Shown piece by piece: positions 9,273 through 18,282 of a stretch of DNA of 41,655 nucleotides (positions within the stretch are counted from its first letter, which is position 1; the number at the start of each line of letters is the position of its first letter). The notes below the pieces were generated by a model. The model was given only the letters and a program-made list of their open reading frames with translations. It searched no databases and was not told the DNA's origin. Made by a program: the position numbers and the translations under genes. Origin of the DNA: Gammaproteobacteria bacterium (GTDB lineage Bacteria; Pseudomonadota; Gammaproteobacteria; GRL18); contig JADGEK010000037.1 in NCBI GenBank assembly GCA_016744395.1, positions 1 to 41,655 of the forward strand, given 5' to 3'.

Positions 9273-9766
9273 TGCTCAAGGATACGGCTGGTTAAACGCA
9301 AAAGTTTCTCTTTGTCCATGGGTTTAACCATAAAGCAGCAGGCCCCCAGCTTTTTAGCCCAAATTCGGCCTGATGACTGTTCTTCGCCACTGATTAAAAC
9401 AATCGGTATGTGTTTGGTTGTGGCTTGGCGCTTTAGATAACGGGTGGCTTGAAAGCCATTGACATGGGGCATCACAATATCCATCAAAATAAGATCAGGA
9501 TGCTCCTGCTTTGTTTTTAATATCCCCTCTTTGCCATCTCCCGCGGTAATCGTTTTGTAGCCTGCATCACCAAGCCATTTTCTACAGACTGCTATCTGAG
9601 TTTTTGAGTCATCAACAATGAGAATGGTCGCGTCCTTTGTCAGAGTGATACCATCAAGCTCTGGTTCAGGCACTGATTTCAGGGTGGATTTGGATTTAAC
9701 AGACTGTTTTTTATCATTTTTCTTAGAAGATGAGAAAAAATTGCTCAGAAGTGATAAAAAGCCCAT
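9248..9766 (-). CDS. single-domain response regulator (CheY/PilG-like) with basic N-terminal tail
   Basis: A 172-residue receiver-domain protein without an output domain. The receiver begins near residue 47: acidic pair D52-D53 (LIVDDS), phosphoacceptor D96 (LILMDIVMP), S/T switch in LISGEE, and the lysine of MVKPMD. The first 45 residues (MGFLSLLSNFFSSSKK, then Lys/Ser-rich) are not part of the domain and may be a membrane-touching helix plus linker. Such stand-alone receivers pass phosphate to a motility or chemosensory target; no kinase is nearby. AAGGAT lies just before the ATG and a good sigma-70 promoter lies at 9819-9847. It may be a PilG relative, but that is not established. Confidence 0.88.
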   Translation of the reverse strand: MGFLSLLSNFFSSSKKNDKKQSVKSKSTLKSVPEPELDGITLTKDATILIVDDSKTQIAVCRKWLGDAGYKTITAGDGKEGILKTKQEHPDLILMDIVMPHVNGFQATRYLKRQATTKHIPIVLISGEEQSSGRIWAKKLGACCFMVKPMDKEKLLRLTSRILEHYTTSKSI

Positions 9767-9818
9767 TGATATCCTTATACTTATTCTAGGGGTATGAACG
9801 TTTTGCAGCTAAATTTGA

Positions 9819-9847
9819 ATTATAGGCATCCTGAAGAAGGATGACAA
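9819..9847 (-). promoter_or_regulatory. sigma-70 promoter of the response regulator, with a dyad in its spacer
   Basis: Read on the minus strand, TTGTCA (complement of 9842-9847), a 17-nt spacer and TATAAT (complement of 9819-9824) stand about 50 bp before the gene. The spacer contains the inverted repeat CATCCT-N5-AGGATG. The dyad could be an operator, or the 3' hairpin of the upstream dxs transcript. Confidence 0.65.
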
Positions 9848-9899
9848 CCCTTGCATGTGCCATTATGCTGCATGCCATGTCTTTCTTTAATTTAACGGA

Positions 9900-11858
9900 T
9901 TAAACGGGGAGGTTTTCCTGTATTGTTTTAATCAGGCCTGCGCAATCAAGTCCATAACTCTGGTGAATTTGTTGCTGAGTCGCATGCTCCGGGTAACTAT
10001 CAGGTAGTCCTAGATTAATAATTGGACAGCTTGAAACTCGGCTCGCCAGACATTCATTGACTGCACTTCCAGCACCACCAATAATGGTATTTTCTTCCAG
10101 AGTGACTAGCAAATCACAGCTTTTAACTTGTTCATGAATAAGTCTGGAATCAAGTGGCTTAATAAAGCGCATGTTAAATACTTTGATATGGCAGTCATCG
10201 AGTAACTTTTCAGCCGCTTTTAATGCTTCACTCAACAGGCTTCCAAAACTCAAAATCACAATTGTGTTTTTGGGTTTTTTAAGTGAGTTTTCTGCTTGGT
10301 TGTCAAAGGCTAATAAACCTTTACCTTTTTCAATCTGAATGGAGTGTGACTTGTTGATGGCTTGTCCTGTGCCTTTGCCTCTAGGGTAACGGACAGCTAC
10401 GGGCGCTTTAAGGGAAAATCCAAAATCCAGCATGTGATAGCATTCATTTTCATCCGCAGGGGCCATAATTATCATATTTGGGATGCAGCGCATAAAACTT
10501 AAATCAAAATTGCCTGTATGAGTGGCACCATCACCACCAACAATACCACTACGATCAATGGCAAATAAAACAGCTAAGTTTTGTAAAGCAACATCATGAA
10601 TGAGCTGATCATAGGCACGTTGTAAAAATGAAGAATAAATGGCTACGACAGGTCTTAAGCCTTCACAAGCCATGCCCGCAGCTAAAGTGACACTATGCTG
10701 TTCGGCAATTCCAACATCATAATAACGATCTGAGAATTGCTCTGAAAATGCCACCAGACCAGAGCCTTCACGCATGGCTGGAGTGATGCCAATCAATAGC
10801 TCGTTTTTATGAGCCGCGTCAACAATCCACTCACTGAAGACCTGAGTATAAGTCAAACCGACAGGTGGTGAAGAAATGGCAGCAACTTCCTCTTCAGGTT
10901 GTGCAGAGGAAACATCTTGCTCATTGGCATGATTATAATGCTCAAAAAAACCTGGTGAAGCGGCATGATATTTTGTCGGTGCTTGTTCTGCAGGTTCAAA
11001 GCCTTTGCCTTTTCGGGTGACCACATGTAAAAACTGAGGTCCCGATAGCTGCTTAATGTTTTTTAAAGTGGTTAATAAGGCAGGTAAGTCATGGCCATCA
11101 ACAGGACCGATATAGTTAAACCCTAACTCTTCAAATAAGGTGCCTGGAATCACCATGCCTTTCATATGTTCTTCAGCACGACAAGCCAATTCCCAAACGG
11201 ATGGCATAGAGCTCAGTACTTTTTTAGAATTTGATTTGACCGTGGAATAAAATTTTCCAGAGAGAACTTTGGCAAAATAATTAGATAAGCCGCCAACATT
11301 GGGTGAGATTGACATATCATTGTCATTTAAAATGACGAGTAAATCAGCATCCAAATCACCTGCATGATTCAATGCTTCAAATGCCATGCCTGCGGTCATG
11401 GCACCATCACCAATAACGGCAATGGATTTTTGCTGTAGGCCATTTTTTTTAGCAGCAATGGCCATGCCTAAAGCAGCACTGATCGATGTGCTGGAATGGC
11501 CGACACCAAAGGCATCATAGGGACTTTCGGAGCGTTTTGGAAAGCCTGAAAGGCCTCCTTTAATCCGAATGCTGTCAAGTTGTTGTGCTCGACCTGTGAG
11601 TATTTTGTGTGGATAAGCCTGGTGACCAACATCCCAGATGATTTTATCGGCAGGTGTATTGAAAATTCGGTGTAAGGCAATTGTTAATTCAACTGCGCCT
11701 AAGTTCGATGACAGGTGGCCGCCAATTTTATCCAGCGTATTCAATAAAAATAATCGGAGTTCCGAAGCTAATAAAATTAATTGCTCTTTATCCAGAACGT
11801 TTAAATCTTCGGGAGAGTTGATGGTCGATAATAATGGATAACGCAAAAGATCTGTCAT
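9900..11858 (-). CDS. dxs: 1-deoxy-D-xylulose-5-phosphate synthase
   Basis: Dxs joins pyruvate and glyceraldehyde 3-phosphate to give DXP, the first step of the MEP isoprenoid route and a precursor of thiamine and pyridoxal. The thiamine diphosphate site shows H48 (GGHLSSNLG), H79 (DVGHQAYPHK) and GDGAMTAG at 150-157 with the distal NDNDMSIS. The transketolase-like middle domain has GIAEQHS with E386. At 652 residues it is about 30 longer than usual; the extra length is an acidic linker at roughly 308-334. It follows ispA by 160 bp, and the order xseB-ispA-dxs is classic in gammaproteobacteria. Confidence 0.98.
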   Translation of the reverse strand: MTDLLRYPLLSTINSPEDLNVLDKEQLILLASELRLFLLNTLDKIGGHLSSNLGAVELTIALHRIFNTPADKIIWDVGHQAYPHKILTGRAQQLDSIRIKGGLSGFPKRSESPYDAFGVGHSSTSISAALGMAIAAKKNGLQQKSIAVIGDGAMTAGMAFEALNHAGDLDADLLVILNDNDMSISPNVGGLSNYFAKVLSGKFYSTVKSNSKKVLSSMPSVWELACRAEEHMKGMVIPGTLFEELGFNYIGPVDGHDLPALLTTLKNIKQLSGPQFLHVVTRKGKGFEPAEQAPTKYHAASPGFFEHYNHANEQDVSSAQPEEEVAAISSPPVGLTYTQVFSEWIVDAAHKNELLIGITPAMREGSGLVAFSEQFSDRYYDVGIAEQHSVTLAAGMACEGLRPVVAIYSSFLQRAYDQLIHDVALQNLAVLFAIDRSGIVGGDGATHTGNFDLSFMRCIPNMIIMAPADENECYHMLDFGFSLKAPVAVRYPRGKGTGQAINKSHSIQIEKGKGLLAFDNQAENSLKKPKNTIVILSFGSLLSEALKAAEKLLDDCHIKVFNMRFIKPLDSRLIHEQVKSCDLLVTLEENTIIGGAGSAVNECLASRVSSCPIINLGLPDSYPEHATQQQIHQSYGLDCAGLIKTIQENLPV

Positions 11859-12017
11859 ATTCGAGCCATCAAGAGGATGTCATTAATTGTTAAAAATACG
11901 GACAATAAAAAAGGCTAAATTAAAGCGAGTTCGCAAATACTTCTTATCTCATTTCTAATGAGTTAGGGGATTGCAGGCCTTTTAAATAAATGAATTAACT
12001 TTTAATTATACATTAAT

Positions 12018-12902
12018 TTAATGATCACGGGTAATAATATATTCAGAGAGCCAACGCAGTGGATCGGCATTATTATCAAAGTGGCTCAAACTGTCTAAGG
12101 CATTTTGGTGGCATTGTTGTGCCATATTTTTTGCACCATCAAGACCTAATAATGCGGGATATGTGGCTTTATTGAGATTGATATCCGCCCCTTGTTGTTT
12201 GCCTAGAGTTTCAGTGTCAGATTCAATATCAAGAATATCATCTTTGATCTGAAATGAGAGGCCAATATTTTGGGCATAATGTTCTAAAGCGGTTATATCG
12301 GCAGTGCTGGTTTGGGGAGAGCAAAGTGCGCCCAACTGAACGCTGGCACGTATGAGTGCCCCCGTTTTGTGCTCATGCATGATTTTAAGCTGTTCAAGAG
12401 ATAAATCTTTGCCTGTTGCTGATAAATCAAGGGCCTGACCACCTGCCATACCAGCCGCACCGCTGGCATATGCGAGGGCTTTTACCATTGGTAAAATAAG
12501 CTTGGCGTCCAGGTAAGGATTTTGGCTGAGTGCTTCAAAGGCCAGTGTTTGTAGAGCATCTCCAGTGAGTAAGGCAGTGGCCTCAGAAAATTGCTTATGG
12601 CAGGTGGGTTGACCACGGCGTAAATCATCATCATCCATTACGGGCATATCATCATGTACCAGAGAGTAACAATGAATGAGTTCAACCGCACAAGCCGAAG
12701 CATCCTGATGTTCATGGGGAATATTGAGTGCTTGCCCTGTGAGGTAGACTAATAAAGGGCGGACTCTTTTTCCACCATTAAAAACACTATAATGCATTGC
12801 CTGATGTAACTCATTGGCAAGATTGGAAGTATTCTTTATGAGCCGTTCAAGTGCCTCATCAACTCTTTTTTGGTATTGCTGAGTTAATTGCTTTAAGTGC
12901 AC
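12018..12902 (-). CDS. ispA: (2E,6E)-farnesyl diphosphate synthase
   Basis: IspA condenses isopentenyl diphosphate with dimethylallyl and geranyl diphosphate to make farnesyl diphosphate for quinones and bactoprenol. The 294 residues contain the first aspartate-rich motif DDMPVMDDDDLRRG (84-97) and the second, DDILD (221-225). The two-residue insert in the first motif is typical of bacterial short-chain synthases. Translation starts with GTG, whose G is the last base of the xseB stop (TAGTG), so the two genes are coupled. Dxs, which supplies the pathway, is the next gene. Confidence 0.97.
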   Translation of the reverse strand: MHLKQLTQQYQKRVDEALERLIKNTSNLANELHQAMHYSVFNGGKRVRPLLVYLTGQALNIPHEHQDASACAVELIHCYSLVHDDMPVMDDDDLRRGQPTCHKQFSEATALLTGDALQTLAFEALSQNPYLDAKLILPMVKALAYASGAAGMAGGQALDLSATGKDLSLEQLKIMHEHKTGALIRASVQLGALCSPQTSTADITALEHYAQNIGLSFQIKDDILDIESDTETLGKQQGADINLNKATYPALLGLDGAKNMAQQCHQNALDSLSHFDNNADPLRWLSEYIITRDH

Positions 12903-13153
12903 TATTGCTTTTCCTCATTGTTACTATCAAAATCTGTCAATGAGGATTTATTGTCTTCTTCAAGCAAAATTTGCACTTTTTGCTGGGCATCGGTCAAAGC
13001 ACTTTGACAGGCTCGGGTTAGATGAATACCACGCTCAAAATCTTGCAGTGATTGCTCAAGACTTAAATCACCATTTTCCAGGGCATCCACTAATTTTTCT
13101 AATTCATTGAGTGAAGACTCAAAATTAAATGTTTTCTCTTCTTTTTTTGTCAT
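12902..13153 (-). CDS. xseB: exodeoxyribonuclease VII small subunit
   Basis: XseB is the small coiled-coil subunit that joins the large XseA subunit to degrade single-stranded DNA. The 83 residues hold the family core: NFESSLNELEKLVDALENG, then LSLEQSLQDFERGIHLTRAC, two helices that form a hairpin. The remaining residues are an acidic tail. The stop codon overlaps the ispA start by one base. xseA is not in the window, which is normal. Confidence 0.95.
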   Translation of the reverse strand: MTKKEEKTFNFESSLNELEKLVDALENGDLSLEQSLQDFERGIHLTRACQSALTDAQQKVQILLEEDNKSSLTDFDSNNEEKQ

Positions 13154-13518
13154 ATTTACTTCGGCTTAATTCGAGGTTTATAGTCAGTTAATGGTATAAT
13201 CGCCAAAAATCATCAAAATTTAATTAATTGAGCTCTATTTTTGTTAAAACAGGGTCTGATAATGACTTAATCAGAGATATTATGAAAATTTGCATTGATT
13301 TTTAAGATAATTGTAATGTTGCGCTTAAAGATGGTAAAGGTATTTAGTGAGTTTTTTAACATTATAAATAAAAAATAACGGAATAAACGATTTAGCTCCT
13401 CAGCTTCTAACTAACGAAAACTTTAACAATCATAATTTTAGAGATTTTATGTTACTAAAATGATGGCAGATAAATTTTTTTGGCTAAGGGCTTTTGATTG
13501 CTCTTTGAGATTTAATAT
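13154..13518. other. divergent intergenic region, xseB / CNP1-like gene
   Basis: This 365-base AT-rich stretch must carry the promoters of two divergent transcripts. A TATAAT occurs at about 13195 on the plus strand without a good -35. A 7-bp inverted repeat ATTTTAG/CTAAAAT lies at 13435-13461. I see no gene or convincing RNA structure. Confidence 0.4.
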
Positions 13519-14145
13519 ATGACTATTTTCCCTAAAATAATAAATTTAAGTTTTTTATCATTGTTTAAACGGTTTGCATCTGTTGGTGTGATTTCATGTC
13601 TGCTTCTGTTCAATTGTACGCCTGTTTTTGCTGATGTCTGGAATAAATGGGAAAGTTTTTCTGAAGACTATAAGGATAATGAAGGTGTTGAGGATTACGT
13701 TTGGAAAGAGGGCAGCAAGCAATTACCTGATTACCCACAGGATAAAGATCTGCTTGAAATTTCAGGCCCGCCAAGTTATCGAAATTACCAATATTTAATT
13801 GATGGAAAAAATTTAAGTGTTGGTGCGGATGGTGTTGTTCGCTATAGTATTGTGATTCGTTCACCCAGTGGCTCAGATAACGTAATGTTCGATGGCATTC
13901 GTTGTTCAAAGAGGCATATGAAAAATTACGCATACGGCACTACCGATATGGAAGGTAAGAAGAAATTCATTCAGAGAGAGAATCCAGTTTGGAAGCCTTT
14001 TCGTTCATCAGGAGTGACTGGATACGGACCCATTCTTGCCAGAAACTATTTTTGTAACTTTGAATCGACCATATTAACTCGCCATGAAATCATACAAAAT
14101 ATAAAATACGGTAAGGGTCGTGTGGATGGGCTTTATATTAACTAA
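13519..14145 (+). CDS. CNP1-like family secreted protein
   Basis: A 208-residue protein with an N-terminal signal peptide: basic residues, a hydrophobic core SVGVISCLLLF, and a likely signal peptidase cut after VFA at residue 38. The rest matches what I know of the CNP1-like family: a WNKWESF start, PxYPQDKDLLEI, SVGADGVVRYSIVIRSPSGSDN, and the cysteine pair IRC...NYFCNFE that could form a disulfide. It should sit in the periplasm or outer envelope. Its function is unknown. It precedes pcnB by 72 bp but has no obvious tie to it. Confidence 0.82.
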   Translation: MTIFPKIINLSFLSLFKRFASVGVISCLLLFNCTPVFADVWNKWESFSEDYKDNEGVEDYVWKEGSKQLPDYPQDKDLLEISGPPSYRNYQYLIDGKNLSVGADGVVRYSIVIRSPSGSDNVMFDGIRCSKRHMKNYAYGTTDMEGKKKFIQRENPVWKPFRSSGVTGYGPILARNYFCNFESTILTRHEIIQNIKYGKGRVDGLYIN

Positions 14146-14217
14146 GCCGAATAGAACTCCAAATTAAGAACAACTTGCCAGGGGTAAGGGATTTACTGTC
14201 CCAACGGAAATTCAGGA

Positions 14218-15576
14218 ATGAAAATAAAAAAACAAATTATATCCAGGACAGACCATTCAGTTTCCAGAGATGCCATCAGCGATAATGCTTTAAAGGTACT
14301 CTATCGTCTTAAAGATGCGGGTTATCAGGCCTACCTTGTTGGGGGAGGTGTTAGAGATCTATTATTGGGACAAAAACCCAAAGATTTTGATGTGGCAACT
14401 GATGCTCATCCTGATGAAGTAAAAAGCTTGTTTCGTAATTGCCGTCTCATTGGTCGGCGTTTTCGCTTGGCGCATATTTTATATGGTCGTGATGTTATTG
14501 AAGTTGCTACGTTTAGAGGGCCTCATGAGGGCAAAAGTCCCAGCCATGCAGACCAAAATAAAGAAGGCCGTATCATTCGAGATAATGTGTATGGCAGTTT
14601 AGAAGAAGATGCACTGCGTCGAGATTTTTCTATTAATGCGCTTTATTATAACATCCGTGATGATTCGATTGTTGATTTCACGGGTGGCATGGTTGATTTG
14701 AACAATAAAACCATACGTATGATTGGGAATGCGGATACACGTTATCGAGAAGACCCCGTTAGAATGCTTAGGGCGGTTCGGTTTGCTGCAAAACTGGATT
14801 TTCAAATAGAAGGAAAAACCAATGAGCTGATTTATGAACTTGGGCATCTCCTGGAAGACATCCCTGTTGCCAGACTGTTTGATGAAACCATTAAATTGTT
14901 CCAGGGCGGCTATGGCCTGAGGTGTTTCCAGTTACTCAGAGAGTATCGCCTGTTTGAGCTACTATTTCCCATGACTGAAGCTTCTATTAACGATACCGAA
15001 CATGATGGTCGAACTTTAAAAATTATTGAGCAAGCCTTAAAAAATACCGATGATCGAATTGATTCAGGGAAGTCAGTCAATCCTGCGTTTTTTCTGGCCG
15101 TGTTACTCTGGCATCCAATGCATGAATATAAAAACCGCTTTATAGAGCGTGGAGAACATGAGATAGAAGCCTTACTCAGTGCTAGTCGGGAGGTTATTAT
15201 ACGGCAGCAGGCATATACTTCGATCCCTAAACGATTCAGTTTGATGATGCGGGAAATTTGGCATATGCAACCTCAATTACAGCATCCAACACGTAAGCGA
15301 GCAATACGCACATTAACCAATAAGCGTTTTCGGGCAGGTTATGATTTTCTGCTTTTAAGAAACACTGTGGGTGAATTGGAATTAGATTTACTGTGTGAAT
15401 GGTGGACTGATATTCAGACCAAAAGTAAAGCTGAACAGGAAAATATGTGTGATCAATTAGGAAAAGGTCAAAAAAATTCAAAAAGACGAAATAAACGCCG
15501 ACGTTCAAAAACAGTCATTAAAAAGACGGGGCAGGGTAATAGCTTAGCGTCTGCTGAATCGGCAAATAGTGAATGA
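14218..15576 (+). CDS. pcnB: poly(A) polymerase I
   Basis: PcnB adds A tails to RNA 3' ends and so marks them for decay by polynucleotide phosphorylase and RNase II. The nucleotidyltransferase head has GGGVRDLLLG at 42-51 and the metal-binding DFD at 56-58. RLIGRRFRLAHILYG that follows is diagnostic for poly(A) polymerase rather than the CCA-adding enzyme. EDALRRDFSINALYYN and the RNA-binding helices come next. The C-terminal 40 residues are strongly basic (KRRNKRRRSK) as in E. coli. Its stop overlaps the folK start (ATGA), giving the conserved pcnB-folK pair. Confidence 0.97.
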   Translation: MKIKKQIISRTDHSVSRDAISDNALKVLYRLKDAGYQAYLVGGGVRDLLLGQKPKDFDVATDAHPDEVKSLFRNCRLIGRRFRLAHILYGRDVIEVATFRGPHEGKSPSHADQNKEGRIIRDNVYGSLEEDALRRDFSINALYYNIRDDSIVDFTGGMVDLNNKTIRMIGNADTRYREDPVRMLRAVRFAAKLDFQIEGKTNELIYELGHLLEDIPVARLFDETIKLFQGGYGLRCFQLLREYRLFELLFPMTEASINDTEHDGRTLKIIEQALKNTDDRIDSGKSVNPAFFLAVLLWHPMHEYKNRFIERGEHEIEALLSASREVIIRQQAYTSIPKRFSLMMREIWHMQPQLQHPTRKRAIRTLTNKRFRAGYDFLLLRNTVGELELDLLCEWWTDIQTKSKAEQENMCDQLGKGQKNSKRRNKRRRSKTVIKKTGQGNSLASAESANSE

Positions 15577-16076
15577 ATTGCTATATCAGTCTGGGCAGTA
15601 ATCTAGGCGATTCATTAGAACACTTACAGAGTGCATTAGAAGCGATGTGCTTAGATAAAAAACTGAATGCATTACAAACTTCATCTTTATATCAAAGTAA
15701 AGCCTTAATTTTGCCCGACACTCCCCCGCAAAATGACTATATCAATGCAGTGGCCCAGCTAGAAACGAATTTATCCGCCGATCAGTTGCTGTTGAAGCTC
15801 CATGAAATTGAGGCATTACATGGACGCGAAAGGAATGAAAAGTGGGGTGCCAGAACATTGGACTTAGACATTCTGCTTTTTGGTGAAATGCAAATACAGA
15901 CGGAAACTCTTGTCATTCCTCATTTACAGATAAAACATCGCAACTTTGTGATCCATCCGCTTTTTGAAATTGCAGGTAATATTGATATTCCTGGATTAGG
16001 GAACTTAGGCCCATTAGCCCAGGAAATGTCCTGGGCTGGTTTGCAAAAGGTTGAAACTCACTTAAAAATAAGATAA
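15573..16076 (+). CDS. folK: 2-amino-4-hydroxy-6-hydroxymethyldihydropteridine diphosphokinase
   Basis: FolK transfers pyrophosphate from ATP to 6-hydroxymethyl-dihydropterin, just before dihydropteroate synthase in folate synthesis. The 167-residue chain opens with the typical YISLGSNLGDS, and the family signature is RNEKWGARTLDLDILLFG, carrying the two metal-binding aspartates. The start ATG overlaps the pcnB stop by four bases, so translation is likely coupled. panB starts within seven bases downstream. Confidence 0.97.
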   Translation: MNCYISLGSNLGDSLEHLQSALEAMCLDKKLNALQTSSLYQSKALILPDTPPQNDYINAVAQLETNLSADQLLLKLHEIEALHGRERNEKWGARTLDLDILLFGEMQIQTETLVIPHLQIKHRNFVIHPLFEIAGNIDIPGLGNLGPLAQEMSWAGLQKVETHLKIR

Positions 16077-16082
16077 TTGGCT

Positions 16083-16880
16083 ATGAACAAAATTACTACA
16101 ACAACACTCAAAAAAATGAAAGCCTCAGGTGAGAAATTTGCCTGTTTAACTGCTTACGATGCCAGTTTTGCCATTGCTCAGGAAAATGCAGAAGTTGAAG
16201 TCATTTTAGTGGGTGATTCTCTTGGTATGGTTGTAAAAGGGCAGAGCAGTACCTTATCAGTTTCCATGGATGAAATGGTATATCACACAGCCAATGTTTC
16301 CAGGGTATGCCAAAAATCGTTGATCATGTCTGATTTACCTTTTGCTTCAGACATTACTAAAGAGCAAGCCTATAGTAATTCAGCACGTCTTATTAGTGAA
16401 GGTGGCGCGCATATGGTCAAGATTGAAGGGGGTACAACAATGCTAGAGACCGTTGAGTTTCTGTCTCAAAGAGGCGTTGCTGTTTGCTCTCATCTGGGCT
16501 TATTACCCCAGTCTGTTTATAAAGTGGGTGGGTATCGTATACAGGGGCGCGCACCTGAGGAAGCAGAACAAATTTTGAGTGATGCCCTGGCTTTAGAAAA
16601 AGCAGGTACTGATATTTTATTGTTAGAGTGTGTCCCTGCTGAACTGGCAGCACGCATTACGGCCAGTGTTGAAATCCCAGTTATTGGTATTGGTGCGGGA
16701 GTGAATTGTGATGCACAGGTGTTGGTTTGTTATGACATACTGGGCCTGACCAGTGGAACTCCTGCAAGCTTTGTGAAAAACTTTTTAGCGGATACTCACT
16801 CAATACAAGAGGCTTTTGAAGCCTATGTTAAACAGGTAAAAAGTGGGCAATTCCCCACTGATGCTCACACTTTTAACTAA
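16083..16880 (+). CDS. panB: 3-methyl-2-oxobutanoate hydroxymethyltransferase
   Basis: PanB makes ketopantoate from alpha-ketoisovalerate and methylene-tetrahydrofolate, the first committed step of pantothenate synthesis. The (beta/alpha)8 barrel motifs are LTAYDASFA, VGDSLGMVVKG (metal-binding Asp45), MVKIEGG, and LLLECVPAELA with the catalytic glutamate. A TTG at 16077 would extend it by two residues; the ATG at 16083 gives 265 residues, close to the family norm. It follows folK almost directly, so pcnB-folK-panB is likely one transcript. A 75-bp palindrome separates it from panC. Confidence 0.97.
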   Translation: MNKITTTTLKKMKASGEKFACLTAYDASFAIAQENAEVEVILVGDSLGMVVKGQSSTLSVSMDEMVYHTANVSRVCQKSLIMSDLPFASDITKEQAYSNSARLISEGGAHMVKIEGGTTMLETVEFLSQRGVAVCSHLGLLPQSVYKVGGYRIQGRAPEEAEQILSDALALEKAGTDILLLECVPAELAARITASVEIPVIGIGAGVNCDAQVLVCYDILGLTSGTPASFVKNFLADTHSIQEAFEAYVKQVKSGQFPTDAHTFN

Positions 16881-16968
16881 TAGAGTGAGCAATACATCCA
16901 ATTATTCTAGACTCTTGATGTACTTACAAAATTGTTCTAAATATCTGTTCATAAATAATGCACACTAA

Positions 16969-17043
16969 GTATCAGAATGAGTTATTGCTTGTTGGGCTCG
17001 GACTTCGTCAAATCGCACAACAAGCAATAGCTCATTCTGATAC
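16969..17043. repeat. 75-bp palindrome (MITE-like) between panB and panC
   Basis: Two 26-bp arms (16969-16994 and 17018-17043) match at 25 of 26 positions, starting GTATCAGAATGAG, around a 23-base loop that itself contains GAC-TTC-GTC. There is no T tract after it, so it is not a plain terminator. The long near-perfect arms suggest a small mobile palindrome. I see no other copy in the window. Confidence 0.8.
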
Positions 17044-17115
17044 AGATTTGAAGTGATCCAGATTAAATAAAGAATGATCTTTGTTGTTGAATTGCTATTT
17101 AGACAGTGAGTATCT

Positions 17116-17176
17116 GAGCTTTAAAATAAGAGCAGAGTTTTAAAATAAGAGAGCAGGGCTTTAGAATAAGGGAGCA
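17116..17176 (+). repeat. three tandem 19-21 bp repeats before panC
   Basis: Imperfect units GAGCTTTAAAATAAGAGCA, a 21-bp version and a third 21-bp version stand head to tail, each ending GAGCA. The last one runs into the panC ribosome site (AGGAA). They may have arisen by slippage and may supply extra Shine-Dalgarno-like sites. Confidence 0.75.
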
Positions 17177-17187
17177 GGAATTTTTCA

Positions 17188-18060
17188 ATGCAAATTATCC
17201 ATACTATCTCAGAATTAAGAGATTTAGTTTCTGCCTATAAAAAGAAAGGGAAAGTCATAGGCTTTGTGCCCACAATGGGAAACTTGCATGATGGCCATTT
17301 GCAATTGGTCAAAATGGCATTAGCACAGTCTGATATTGTTATTTGCAGCATCTTTGTTAACCCATTACAGTTTGGTGAAGGGGAAGACTTTGAACAATAC
17401 CCGCGAACCCTGGATGCAGATGCTGATAAATTAGACAAGGTGGGTTGTCATATTATTTTTTCACCTGCTGTCGATGAAATGTACCCTAAATCAATGGGGG
17501 GAGGACGAGACCAAACTCAAGTCAGTGTACCTGGAATCAGTGACATTCTTGAGGGGGCATCACGGCCAGGGCATTTTACTGGAGTGGCTACGATTGTGGC
17601 CAAACTCTTTAATATGGTTCAACCTGACAAGGCGGTGTTTGGTGAAAAAGATTATCAGCAGTTACAGGTCATTAAACGCTTTGTTCGGGAATTGTGCTTT
17701 CCAGTAGAAATTGTATCACATCCGATTGTACGTGAAAGCAATGGCTTGGCGATGAGTTCTCGAAATGGTTATTTGAGTACAGATCAGAAGCAACAGGCTT
17801 CAGCCTTATACCATACCTTAGAAAATCTCAAAAAAAAGATCACTAATCATTCTTCAAAGAAGACTCCGCTTGAGTATTACGCCATGATTGAGTCAAATGC
17901 GATAGAAAACCTTAATTCGCAAGGATTTGTGACCGATTATCTGACCATCCGTAAGGCTGATTTAACAATGCCAACAGGTCAAGAAAGAAATTTAGTTATT
18001 CTAGTAACAGCTTATCTTGGAAATACTCGATTACTGGATAATATTAAAATATCATTTTAG
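17188..18060 (+). CDS. panC: pantothenate synthetase
   Basis: PanC joins pantoate and beta-alanine using ATP to give pantothenate, through a pantoyl-adenylate. The nucleotide-binding motifs are FVPTMGNLHDGHLQL near residues 27-40 (the HIGH-like site is HDGH) and GEKDYQQLQVIKRF. ESNGLAMSSRNGYLS supplies the KMSKS-like serines. Length 290 is normal. AGGA lies eight bases before the ATG. It is 307 bp from panB with a palindrome and tandem repeats between, so the pan genes are probably not a single tight operon here. Confidence 0.97.
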   Translation: MQIIHTISELRDLVSAYKKKGKVIGFVPTMGNLHDGHLQLVKMALAQSDIVICSIFVNPLQFGEGEDFEQYPRTLDADADKLDKVGCHIIFSPAVDEMYPKSMGGGRDQTQVSVPGISDILEGASRPGHFTGVATIVAKLFNMVQPDKAVFGEKDYQQLQVIKRFVRELCFPVEIVSHPIVRESNGLAMSSRNGYLSTDQKQQASALYHTLENLKKKITNHSSKKTPLEYYAMIESNAIENLNSQGFVTDYLTIRKADLTMPTGQERNLVILVTAYLGNTRLLDNIKISF

Positions 18061-18104
18061 CTATGAATACGGGAATCATTATTTAACTCTGAAAGCACTT
18101 TATT

Positions 18105-18132
18105 TTGAAATGTGAGTATTTCATGATAAAAT
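18105..18132 (+). promoter_or_regulatory. likely panD promoter
   Basis: TTGAAA at 18105-18110, a 16-nt spacer and TAAAAT at 18127-18132 stand about 150 bp before panD. The leader then contains two hairpins that share bases: CTGAAT-CTT-ATTCAG at 18215-18229 and CAGC-AAAA-GCTG at 18227-18238. They cannot form together. Confidence 0.45.
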
Positions 18133-18282
18133 ATTTAGCCGTTTTCAGTAATTATTTGTTATTTATCTCCTTTACACCTCAAAAAAGGCGTGAGAGAACT
18201 GAAAATTGAAGAAACTGAATCTTATTCAGCAAAAGCTGATGTAAATTTCAATCGATAGATAATGTAAAGTCAGGATAACCAC

